Positions 1-12,000 of a stretch of DNA of 64,000 nt are shown piece by piece. Source of the stretch: Melanocharis versteri. Its lineage: Eukaryota; Chordata; Aves; Passeriformes; Melanocharitidae. The notes beneath the pieces are model-generated. The model did not search any database, had not been told where the DNA came from, and worked only from the letters and a program-made list of their open reading frames with translations. The first letter of the stretch is position 1, and every line of letters starts with the position of its first letter. The stretch covers positions 646,788-710,787 of the forward strand of contig VZTG01001029.1 in the NCBI GenBank assembly GCA_013397845.1. The letters run 5' to 3'. A program made the position numbers and the translations under genes.

Positions 1-59
1 TACACCATCCCATGAGAGAGTTTCCCTGGAGACATCCCATTTGGCACATGGTACAGCTC
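1..59 (-). CDS. MYZAP: MYZAP coding exon 3 (5' portion only)
   Basis: The exon starts at 59 after a T/A-rich tract and TTTTTAG acceptor (AG at 60-61) and runs off the left edge after 19 codons plus two bases. It continues in phase 0 from exon 2. The peptide ELYHVPNGMSPGKLSHGMV aligns with the segment after the conserved core in mammalian myozap, including the Asn-Gly and the Lys-Leu-x-x-Gly-x-Val-Tyr spacing. The poly-A/T rich run at 61-83 is part of the acceptor's intronic side. Confidence 0.88.
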
Positions 60-3000
60 CTAAAAATTAAAAAAAAAAATTAAGAAAAATCAGTACTAGA
101 ATAAAAAAACCACAAACAAACAAACAAACACCACACCAAAAAAAAAGCACAAAAAACCCCCACAGTAACTTAGGGCCAGGAGAGACACCAATTATAGTGA
201 AAGCACAACAGTACATATGAACACTAACTCCCAAACATTTTGGAGCCAACCTGTCAGCCTTCATGTTTCTGGAAAGAACAATGACCAACTTATAATTGAT
301 AAAGAATACAGAGATGTCTAATTACCACTGCCTTCAATGGAAGTGATGTAGGGGCACAGCTAGAGATAACAGACTGGATTTGTACAAGGAGAGGTAGAGT
401 CATGTAAGAAAAGGTTATCCTGGCTTATTTTCATTCACCACCATACACTACTTTTCTGCATTCTTGCAGAGCACTGTCAGGTCTCTAGTTCCCTCTAAAC
501 TCTTGCAACCACAGAATTATCCCTCATTTCCCAAAATCCCTGATGCAGGAAACAAAAATTCACAAGTCTACTCAAAAAATATAGAAGTTCTAAGAAACTG
601 AAATTAAAACCTTTTACGAAGAGTTCCTTAAAAGGTAAAATATCTGTTTCTCTTGAAGATAAACACGGCAGAATTCCAGTTTGCATTTAAAGCTAAGTAA
701 GAACCTCCAAAGCAATCAAACTCATTTCAGGTCTCCATTTCTTTTACAGATGTTGCAGAACTGACATTGGAAGAGCTAAAGCAAAGCTATAAAATAGCAT
801 TTATGTGGGTGCTCCAGTGTTATTAAGTACTGTAAAAGGATAAACCTTCTGAATCAGGTCTTGCTATGTAAATAGAGGCTGTTTTAAAGAGCCAACATTT
901 TTTATTTTAATGATCTGCAGAAATCTGTGAAACATACTTGTAATAATTGCAAGTCTTGCTTCAAGGCACCCTTCACAGCAGACTCCTCTTGTTCATCTCA
1001 TCAATACACTTAGTAAGAAAAACATTCATGCAAACAGCAGGAATCATTTCCCTCAGCATGTACATGAATATCTGCAAGGCCAGATCACCACCTGACCTGA
1101 CTACTCACCTCTCCTCCCTTCTAATCGACCCAGGGAAACATCCTTCTGTAGCAAGCATCTGAAATGAGTCAGTCCTCAGAACTGCTCATTTCTCTTCCTG
1201 ATTACAAGGAATTTAAACAACTACCTTAGATGAAGACATCCACATTATGACTCTTTTTAAAAAAGGGGAAAATATTCTTATTGAGTTTGAAATTTTGCAA
1301 ACTAGGAACCTAAAAATAATCAGTGATTTCTGAATGGAAAGTTAGAATGAAAAGTTTGGAAACACAGCTGTTACTGATAAGCTTTGCACATTGTTTTTGA
1401 AAGGTCAGTTCTAGAGAAAAATCAGGTATAGATGGATCGTTTTACTGAACTTACTTTCTTATGCTGGATATACCAGATACAGGTACACTTGAGGACATTT
1501 ACTACACTGACTTTAGAATATGTTTTGGTTTGGATTTTTTTGTTCTAAGCATTGCCTAAATACTCTCTTTGACACCAAACAGAGGCTTAAAGACGAAGCT
1601 GAGCATCTTATATCCATCTGCAGCTGCACCCTAGAGATCTCTAGTCCTTACCATGATGAAGACAGGACACCACCTGCAGTCTAAAGCAGCAGCACTCTCA
1701 GTTTTTAGGAGCCAAACCAACACAACTATGCTGGCAATATAAGAATAAACACTTCTTTAGGTATGGGGAAAATGAACAGGAAAATTTACTTGTATTAAGA
1801 AAAACTGATAGAGACAGACATTTGTTTTATATTGTGTCCTTCCCACGTGGCACTGACAGATTTTCCTCAACACTGTAAATCCTACACGCTCTTCTTTAGC
1901 ACATTATTAATAGCTTAACCATGTTGCTGAAGCTCTGGGTGTATGTGTGTGCAGGGCTGGGAGGGGAACAATCACAGAGCAGACACCTGATAAAGAACAT
2001 TTCAGGCACAGAACAACAAAGCTGTAAGGCTTCATTTGAAAAGAAAGTCTTAAAACCACTTAATGAAGAAAACATTGGGCAATCAGCCCTACCTATACAT
2101 GATATAATTTTGCACTTTGAAGACATTATATGCAAAGATTTCATATCCTCATAATGAGACATTTCATAATTATGTATTATTGGGGGTTTTGTTTTGCTGT
2201 TTGGATGTGCACAAACAAAAGCCCCACACCTCATACTTAGAAATAGAGAAATACAGAAACTAGATGGGGACATGACTCAAAATTATTTTGTGTTTGTTTG
2301 CTTCCAGGGTTGTACAGTTTCTTTCATACTTCACTGCAGCTCCTCCCCTGCATCTGGAAAAAGGGATTACACACAAGTTTCCATCTTCCTGATAACAGAA
2401 TGAATAATCACTTTGATTGTTTAGAGGTTACCAAGGCACCAGACACTGAATTCATAAATCCATACCCTTTGCCCATGATCACTCATTTTTAATGAGGTGA
2501 ACAGCTGAACACCAGCAAGACCAAGGTTCTTTGTGCCTCTGAAACATTAGCAGAATTGTCTAAAGTGCTGTTTGCAGAGTTCTGTAATAAAAATTCTGAC
2601 CAAGTTCCTTGTTTTTAGAATATTATGAACATATTCCTAAGGAATGCTTTGAAGGATTTTTTTCCCCCCTCTAAGAAAGACCTACAAATTCAGACCGATG
2701 GGTTTGCAGCTGGAGAATCCCCCATGGCACTTACATATGTATTTCAGAGATGAACAGATTTAAATTTCCATTATAATGGACAGTACATGCAGGATTAGGT
2801 ACACACAAAGGCAGACTGGTTACATGTCTCTTGCAACAATGTTAAACTTGCCTGTTATCTGTATTTGCACAAGCCTCCTAAGATGCCTTTGTTACTTCTC
2901 TTTCAGAAGATTAAAAGAACCTCCATCATCTGTTGACTGTTCCAGTTCTATGTGCTACTTAAAATACAGGATATTGTTTTTACCCTCTCCTTATTCTTCC

Positions 3001-6000
3001 TTCATATCACAATCTCCAGACAAGTGCCTGTTAAAATTTCAGTTCTTGCTTGTTTTAAAGATGTGTGAGCCAATAGCTACACAAATAACTGTTCTCATGT
3101 TTCCTTAACCTTTTTCGTTGCTGTTCTATTCCAGCCATGCTTCTCTTCTACTCACCCTTTTCTGTTTAATAACTCTTAATAAACTCAGTGACCACTAGTT
3201 TCAGGGTTCTGTATAAATAGCCAAAAAAGGGCTCACCCGATGCAGTCTCCTCTTAGGGGAAGGATTACAATCAGAAAACTCCTGTGAATGCAGGGTTGGG
3301 AGGTGGATGGGTTGCTTTGTTTGTTGACTACTTTTTCAATACATCTTTGCCTCTAAAAGAGGCCTTGCTGAGTAGCTCAGTTCTCAAGTATCTCTACAGA
3401 ACTGCAGCACTAGGCATGCACTGAGTATATTTCTGCCCGTTTGCCTCCTCTCTTAAGCTACTTCCTCCCACCTTTTTGTCTGTTTTTCTCCCTTCACTAT
3501 TTTTTTCATTTCTGCCTTGTACTCTATTCTTTCTCTGACACATCCTCTCTCCCATGCTTCCTCTTTCACCAATCCTGGATCTTCCACATCCTCAAGGACT
3601 ACAGAACAGTTTTTTAAAGTCAAATACTCCCCATTATTTTCCTCTATGTCCCATGCATACCCACTCCCAGAACTCAGATATTTTTCCAAGCAGGTCCTCA
3701 CTGGTCTCCACTCTTACCTACAGTGAGGCATCTCAGTGAAGGTAACAGCATTAGTAAACACATTTAGGAGCAAGGAGTACATTTAGGAGTATTTAGGAGC
3801 AAGTGAATACTGTAAAGCTAACCAGAATAGTGCTTTAAAATGGAGGGGTTCATTAGATTAATCAACCATTGCTGGTTAAGGTCAAAATATCAGCCAAATC
3901 CCTTCTAACGTGAGCTAACGATCTGAAAAGGCAGAGTTAGCTTACGCAGTTTGTATTTCTTTGTACCTATAGTCAGCTCTCCAACAGCCCAAGGTGACAG
4001 CAAGGACACATCGTGTGCATGCTCACACATCCTGGGTCAGCCTCCAGGAACATGCCCTGTCTGCGTTGGACATGCCCTGTCTGCGTTGGACATGCCCTGT
4101 CTGTGTTGGACGTGCCCTGTCTGTGCTGGACGTGCCCTGCCTGCGTTGGACATGCCCTGTCTGCGTTGGACATGCCCTGTCTGTGTTGGACGTGCCCTGT
4201 CTGTGCTGGACGTGCCCTGCCTGCGTTGGACATGCCCTGTCTGCGTTGGACATGCCCTGTCTGTGTTGGACGTGCCCTGTCTGTGCTGGACGTGCCCTGC
4301 CTGCGTTGGACATGCCCTGTCTGCGTTGGACATGCCCTGTCTGTGTTGGACGTGCCCTGTCTGTGCTGGACGTGCCCTGCCTGCGTTGGACATGCCCTGT
4401 CTGCGTTGGACATGCCCTGTCTGTGTTGGACGTGCCCTGTCTGTGCTGGACGTGCCCTGCCTGCGTTGGACATGCCCTGTCTGCGTTGGACATGCCCTGT
4501 CTGTGTTGGACGTGCCCTGTCTGTGCTGGACGTGCCCTGCCTGCGTTGGACATGCCCTGTCTGCGTTGGACATGCCCTGTCTGTGTTGGACGTGCCCTGT
4601 CTGTGCTGGACGTGCCCTGCCTGCGTTGGACATGCCCTGTCTGCGTTGGACATGCCCTGTCTGTGTTGGACGTGCCCTGTCTGTGCTGGACGTGCCCTGC
4701 CTGCGTTGGACATGCCCTGTCTGTGTTGGACGTGCCCTGTCTGTGTTGGACGTGCCCTGCCTGCATTGGACATGCCCTGTCTGTGTTGGACGTGCCCTGT
4801 CTGTGTTGGACGTGCCCTGCCTGCATTGGACATGCCCTGTCTGTGTTGGACGTGCCCTGTCTGTGTTGGACGTGCCCTGTCTGTGTTGGACATGTCCTGC
4901 CTGCGTTGGACATGCCCTGTCTGTGTTGCAGCAACAGACAGGTGTGCTTGGTGTGATCACACAGAATGTACCAAAGAAACAGAGACTGTGTTTACTTAGC
5001 TAATAAATATTTAAAACAGAAGCCTACACCCCAAGGTTGCAAAAGTCTTGATAATTACCATGCATCCTGTTTATGTCTCTGTCCACAGAGGCAGCACAAG
5101 TAGCATGAAACAGGTGAAGACATTACAAAACCAAACCCTAAATTTAAGTTTTTGGCTGTTATGTAAATAACACTGAGGGATTACCTGCTTCCTAACCTAT
5201 CAGTTTTATAAATGAAAGTCAGATAGGTTCATATTTTATATTTCTCCCTGCCCCAAAATTGAAAGCAAAAGCACAGAAGACATATCTTTTTTGAGAAAAA
5301 AGGACACCTAATGTAATGCTTAACACAATTCTGTGTTTAGCATCCCTGTGGCCTTAAAAGTTTCCTGACTCATGATCTTCTGTTTACCTACACCATCAAA
5401 AAACTTTTAACGAGAATTATATCAGTTAAGCAAGGCTTTATCATTTCCTTAACAGCCACATTCCAGGCATTTCTAAAATATCCAGTTATCTTTTACCTTT
5501 CACTAGTTACACAAGGAACAAGAATATTCACACTGAGGTTATGTATTTTCTATTCAGAAAAATAACACATTTATAACATTGAGCTCACCAAGAAAAGTTA
5601 CTGTGCTCTGACAAAAGGTAACTCTGTTTTTATGTCTTTTCATATTCCTCTACAGCCTGTGAAAATCGTGTTACATTCAGGAATGTTTTACATTAAAATA
5701 ATATTACAATAGGGAAAACATGCCACAACAGACATGAGAGTTCTTAAATTCATGAATGCAAGAAGCATCGCTGAACATGTTCCACCTCTGAAGTTCCTTG
5801 GGTGTTGAATTTAGGTGTCCATCTCAAAAGAGAAGTGCCACACATTACACAAAGTCATATCTAACCCATGAAATCTGTACACAGAATGCCAGTGTTTACA
5901 CACTGGGAAACCAAGATACAACAAACACAGCAGTAACCTCAGAAGTCAGTGGAATTCTTTCTGTATTTTTTATATAGTGCTGGTTTTAACAAAGGTGTTG

Positions 6001-9000
6001 CTTAACTAGTACACATCAAAAATCAAGCGATCAGTGTTGGAGAGACTGAGAAACAGTACCATCACCTGTAGCAGACGAACCACATTTTTTCAGGCACAAG
6101 TTCTGCTCTGCTGACAGGAGTGGGCTGGCAGCAGCAGAGAAAATAGGCACTGTCCTAGATTCCATGTGCACTAGCCCCACGTTCACTGCACTCGTATTCC
6201 TGAACCAGGCCTGACACAAGTTTCTGCTTGATTCTCACCATGACGTACAGAAGCAAATTCCCCTTCTGGCTCTTCTGGCTTCTTTACAGCCTACTTTTTT
6301 TGCTGGGAAAAAAAATGTTTGCTATGCTTCTGTATTCTTTCTTAGGAAGTAAAAAGAATTTCACTTCTTAGTTGTGATGCTTTAAAAAAAAAAGAAAATT
6401 AAAGTGTTGGAGGATATATACAGCCAAAGAACCAAGCTGAGTTTAAGACTAACCACTGCTCAAACTTGGCTGAGAGCCACAAAGTGACACAAATTTCCAG
6501 AGTGTTATGTCATTTTCATTCTCTTGTCCAAGTATCCAAATGAAAAAGAAACGTCTGCCTATACATATCTTCACATTCTGCCCCCAAAAGCTTAGCTGCA
6601 GCTTCCAATGACACTTCCAAATTTAACCATGACAGTGAAGAAAGAGAGTGATGGATAAAAATAAGCCCAATCCCAAACAGGGACAATACAGTTGTCTGGT
6701 AGCCCTTTATTATGCAGGACAAGAGAGGCTTCAGGACATGCAGATTTTGCATACAATCCGCCAAGCACAATATTCCTTTGTACTTCGTGGTGAAGTAAAC
6801 AGCCTTCTGTCTGTTCCACACTACTGTCACCCATTGTCTATCATGGACAGAAATAATGGAACAAATTCAGAGTAGTTCGTGATTCTCTCTACCTAAAGTG
6901 ATAACAATTCAAACAACCCAACCAACCAGCCTCTACCTGTGAGTTAAGCTCTCATATGCTTCTTTCAGGGTATCATACCCTAAATATGAGCGTAAAAATC
7001 CCACCTGACACAAACTCACTCCCCCTTCAGTTTTTGAGATCAGTCTCTAACTCTGTACCATCTGCCAGCCTTTCACAAAAGGCAGGGAGAGGCCACCCTA
7101 ATACAGTATTGCCTGCAGCAATTTTGTTGCAACAAAACCACCCAGATCCATCACTTCATTCTAATCTCTTACACTGGTTCATTTTTATTTCATGGATGCA
7201 CAGCAGTGAAAAAGGTTATCTAGAAACTTACTGCACGGATACAGATTGAATTAAATACAGCATAAACTTCCTGTGAAGTTTGGACTCCAATGAAAAAGGC
7301 TAAGGCAAGAGCTACCAGCATAACTGAAAAAGAACCACTTCTGCTCTGACATCAAGCAGCAAAACAAGTTATTGGGAGGATCAGCACTAGCAAGAGCTGC
7401 TGTGCAGTTCGTTAGCTGATTCTGCAACTGAAGCACCTCTTAATGGTACGGAGCCTGAGAGATGCAGAAAAGTAACAAACACAGTGAGCCATCACCGTGT
7501 CACATTAGGGCGGCTCAAAATCACCTCCTTCTAATGAAAGATTTGAAAGAGGAGATTACAACCAAATGTCACGCCATGGTGTATTTATAGTTTTCCGGCA
7601 TTCCCTCTGACACTGCAAGGTCTTTTCTCTCCTCCCTCAGCAGCAGAGGCAGACTTGTCCTGCCCAAACAGGAGAGCCCCTGCAGCCAGGCTCGGACTGC
7701 CTGATTCGGTTAAGCACTCCAGCAAAAACTGTGCAATCCCACAGATTACCCCTGCAGTTCATTTCTGTAAATCACAATACTATATTTTAAATACCAAAAG
7801 CATTTTTCATGTTCCCATGTTCTTAGGAGTCAGCAATTAAAGTCAGCACAGAACTCTAGATTCCAACAAGGGATCTGATGTTAAATTTGATTCTTGCTGA
7901 AGCTGGACTTTTTGACCTTAAATTGTAAAGTGCAAGGTAGAAAACAGAGCAGTTCTCTAATTTCTATTATCCCTATTTCCAAAAAGGGGGCACAGTTCTC
8001 ACAGGACTGCGTGAGGATTATCTAACATTTGTAAAACTTGTTCTCAAAGTGCTCTAAGCGACTTCATTAACATGAAGTCAGCTGAACATGGGTGATCAGC
8101 AGACACCTGATCACTGTTTTTAGGAGATTTTTTAAAATTAAACTGTGCAGTAAAAGCATCACAGCATGACTAGTCATGAGGCATGTGTGCACTGTAAGTT
8201 ACTGTATGACTAACTCAAATTCATAAAGCAATCGATTACACAGACAATAAAAATCTACAGGTAATACATTGCTGTCTGGCTTTAGAGACATAAGGAAAAA
8301 ACAGCTCATGAGCAGCGATTTTTTCGTAGCTGTTTCCATACACTATGGCTATACTATCTGTGGGGTATTTTTTTTAAACACAGAAACTAGAAAACAGAAA
8401 TAGTTGGCACAATTCCTCTGTGTTTTTTAATTGCTATGAAACTGGCTGAGTAGATCCCATCTTGCTCTGAAGCCTGACTTTATAAGCCTTTCAATTGTCT
8501 AAAAGTACCAAACTTTAGAAACTACTCAGAACATACAATATGTAAATTGCATATGGTTTTTTCTGGTCTCAACTAATAAGGACCCGTCTCTTAAACATCA
8601 CTGTTTTGCACATTGAGCCAAATAATGTATTTATTTTCTTCATATCCTCTCCTTAACATTCTCTGATATAAAGTCCACTTGCCTTTACCTGTATTATGGG
8701 GGAAACAGCTCATTAAATACGAGGTCTCACAGAGAAAAAAACTGGTCATGTAAGAAAGTCACTACAAATTGTCCAACCCTAATAATTAACAATTCTTTCT
8801 CATTATCACATCACTCATAACCATAAAGTGAGTAAGGCATGAGTAAATACCTATCCTCCTCAAAAGCAAACTCAGATTCCTCTTAGGGCAATGGGTCCAT
8901 AAGCTTAGGTCAGTCTGAGGGTTGCTGCAATCAGATACAAGCTGACAAGAGACTGACAGAGAAGCTACTCTAAGTGCTACAACTAAACACCTCTGTACAA

Positions 9001-12000
9001 AATGAATTGTCACTATTTAATGGTGGCCCAAATCCAGTCTGCATTAAGGTCTGTTTAATCTATTCTGTAAGTAACATTTCTATATCCTGAAGAACCAACT
9101 ACTCTGCCAGACCAGTGTGTGAAAACCAGACTGTATAAAAGATTCCAGGACAAAAAGTAACTGATAAGGAATCCTTATCAGGATCTTGAGTATTTTGAGG
9201 ATTGAATCCTGAGTATTTTACTTTGCATTTATTTTTATTGCTTAGAATGTTTGTCTTTCTTAGTAATTTTAGTTATTTTTGCCTTTAAGTATCACTAAGA
9301 AATTATTTCTAGTAAATCCTATTGTTGTTTTTCTCCCTCCTGTCATACTGCTATTCAGACACTGAGTCTGGCAAACTTCACCACCTTGTTTGGTTTTGGT
9401 TTATCAAAGTATAAATGTGGTGAAGTTGTGGAGCCTGTCCAGCTTCCCTTTCTAGTCTTCATCCTTAAGATGATTAAACATCATCTCTTGCTGTGAAACA
9501 GCTCTTAAAGAACAAGTTCTGCACCAAAGCAGATTGCAAAATTTTTTGTGTGCACACTACTCACTTCTGCAAAAGAAATGCCCTTCTGAACTCTTCTAAG
9601 CACACGACCTTCAAATCACTTTCACTACAGAACAATCGTGAATTCTTTATTTTACATCTCTTATTTGTACATCACCCTTCACCGAAATTAGCTGAACCAC
9701 ACAAAACATCAAGGTCCCCAGCATACCAACTACATTAACACTCAAATCCTGCACACTGCTAAGCCCACCCTCTTTTAGGATCAAGAGGATCTTGATCAAG
9801 GTCCTGTTTAATACAGGACCCTGTTCCTGGTAACAGTTTCCTGCTCTTTGGTATATGAACATGAAATAATCAAGTTTTAAAGGTACCTCAGTCACAAATC
9901 ACCTACAACCTCTGTTGTTCCTCCACCACTGTGCTATTTTACATGCAGTGTTGCCATCCCTAAAGCCAAGGCTTAGGCTCAAAGCTCACACCCAACACCC
10001 CACATGTTCTTAAATCTTCTAAGATGACAGGGCTTTGGGCTGCCAAAACAACAAATGTCAGCATCTGTGGAGGGTAATATTTACTTCTTATTTATAGAGA
10101 AATTAACTTTGATTCTTGAAACTTACACTTTTCTTTCTCTCAGCTTCCTTTGGTCCCTGTTCAGGCTGTGACATTTCATCAGGTGGTACTGTTAAGCGTA
10201 ACCTACACATGTTCATCTGAAAGAAGAACAAGATTTAGGTGTTACAAAAATGATTTTAATAATTTGCTTTACAGAATGAACTGTACTGAGATTCAAATCT
10301 GAACTTACTATTTTCTGTTTTCTACCACACAGCTGGCAAAATAGTATTTTTTAAAGGTTAGAAGGGTTTTTAGCTGGCAAAAAATAATTCAAGGGCGTCC
10401 CCATAATTACATACCTGAAATAGTAAAAATCCATTTCAATCAACAACTTGTTCTTAGGTACTCATAAATGACATTGAGAGCTGAGATAACAGAACAATGA
10501 ACATAATTTTCTACTTTCTGAGTTTTGTTTGCTGATTTGGCATACTTTTATTCTTCAAAAGGAATTATTTAGAAACACAGAGTGTATTTTAGAGTAAATG
10601 CTTCTTTTCTGCTCAGCATATAGCCAAGTATTTGATCCAAGGATACCTCAGTACTGCAACTCCATTAAATGTGAAACAGGAGTATTATTGAAATCTAATA
10701 CATACAAATGGTTTGTAAATATAAAATACTTCAGAATAAATAAATACTTCAAATATAAATAAATAAATATATAAAATACTTCAAAATACTTCAGAATACT
10801 TCAGAAAAAATTTAAGAGGTGTTGTTTCCTAACTGATTTTAGAACAGCCATCCTCTTGCCAACAGGCACGATACCCCTCTGTCCCCAACTGCACTTTGGG
10901 CTGAGCCATCTTCGGTTAAATGGTGTCTTCCAAGCAATATATTTCATACAAGAAATTAGTTAAAACATTCACGAGACATTTTTGTGGAAAACAACTCTAA
11001 GTCCTAAGCAGAGCACAGCAAACAATGAAATGAGAAATTTGGCTGTCCAAATTCAAAGCTGCACAGTACCTTCCTGTAAAATCCTAGCTGTCTGCTGGCA
11101 ACAAAGAGAGCTCTTAAAGCTCTTCCTCAAAGCCTCTGAAGTATCTCTTTCATGATTACTGTGGGCCATCATCACTGTTCTTCCCCAGCCCAGCATCTCA
11201 TCTGATCTTGATCTCTCCAGTTTCTCCAGGAGTCATGCTGAATGTGTGTCTGTCTCTCACACCTGCCTTCCCACTGCACTTGTCCCAGCTCACAGCTCAC
11301 GTCTTGGTCGTTCCAGCACCTCCTTTTGCTTTGAAAATGGCAATAATGTTCTGCTCACTGCATTCAGAGCACTGCAGCAAAGCCCTTCCCATACACCCCA
11401 AACGTTACCATTTTCCAATTTCTTCCAACTGTCTTTCATATCATTTAAGCTGCCTTGGCTGCATTTTCAAGCCTCTTTACAATACAACTTCCTCAGAGAC
11501 CACTATTCAGCATCAAAACAAGGATCCCTATTTCCCGTTTCCAGATAAAAGACCTTTTACAGCTTTTCAAACAGGCTTTAACGTTTTCTTCTTCCCAAGC
11601 AAAAACAAATGGAAGAACTATCTGCAACTTCACTATTTTTCTTCTGGCATCTCTTTAAATCTGGTGAGAGGACAAATCAATAGCATTTAGACTACTGGTA
11701 TGTTGTCAACTGTATTTTAAAAATGTTATGTGCTGCCTTCCTCTCAGTTCGGTCTTTCAGGTAAGAAACAGTGTTCTGAGATAGATCAAGTTCTTATAAA
11801 ATATGTGAGCTGTGTCTGTACTATAAAGACTAAGAAGGGAAAAAAGCCTATAAGATCAAGGTGAAATATAACCCAGTCCTCAGACATATCTGTGAGAGCA
11901 ATGTTTTGTGCAGTGGCCTCCTCACTGTTGATTTATCATCCATCCATATGCTAGCTAATCTAGAACAAGAAGCCTCAAAGTGACATAAAGCCCCCAAAAC

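Noticed and set aside
4924..4962. Small palindromes at the right edge of the minisatellite (TGTTGCAGCAACA, GTGTGATCACAC)
   Set aside because: Short inverted repeats of this size are common; nothing ties them to array formation.
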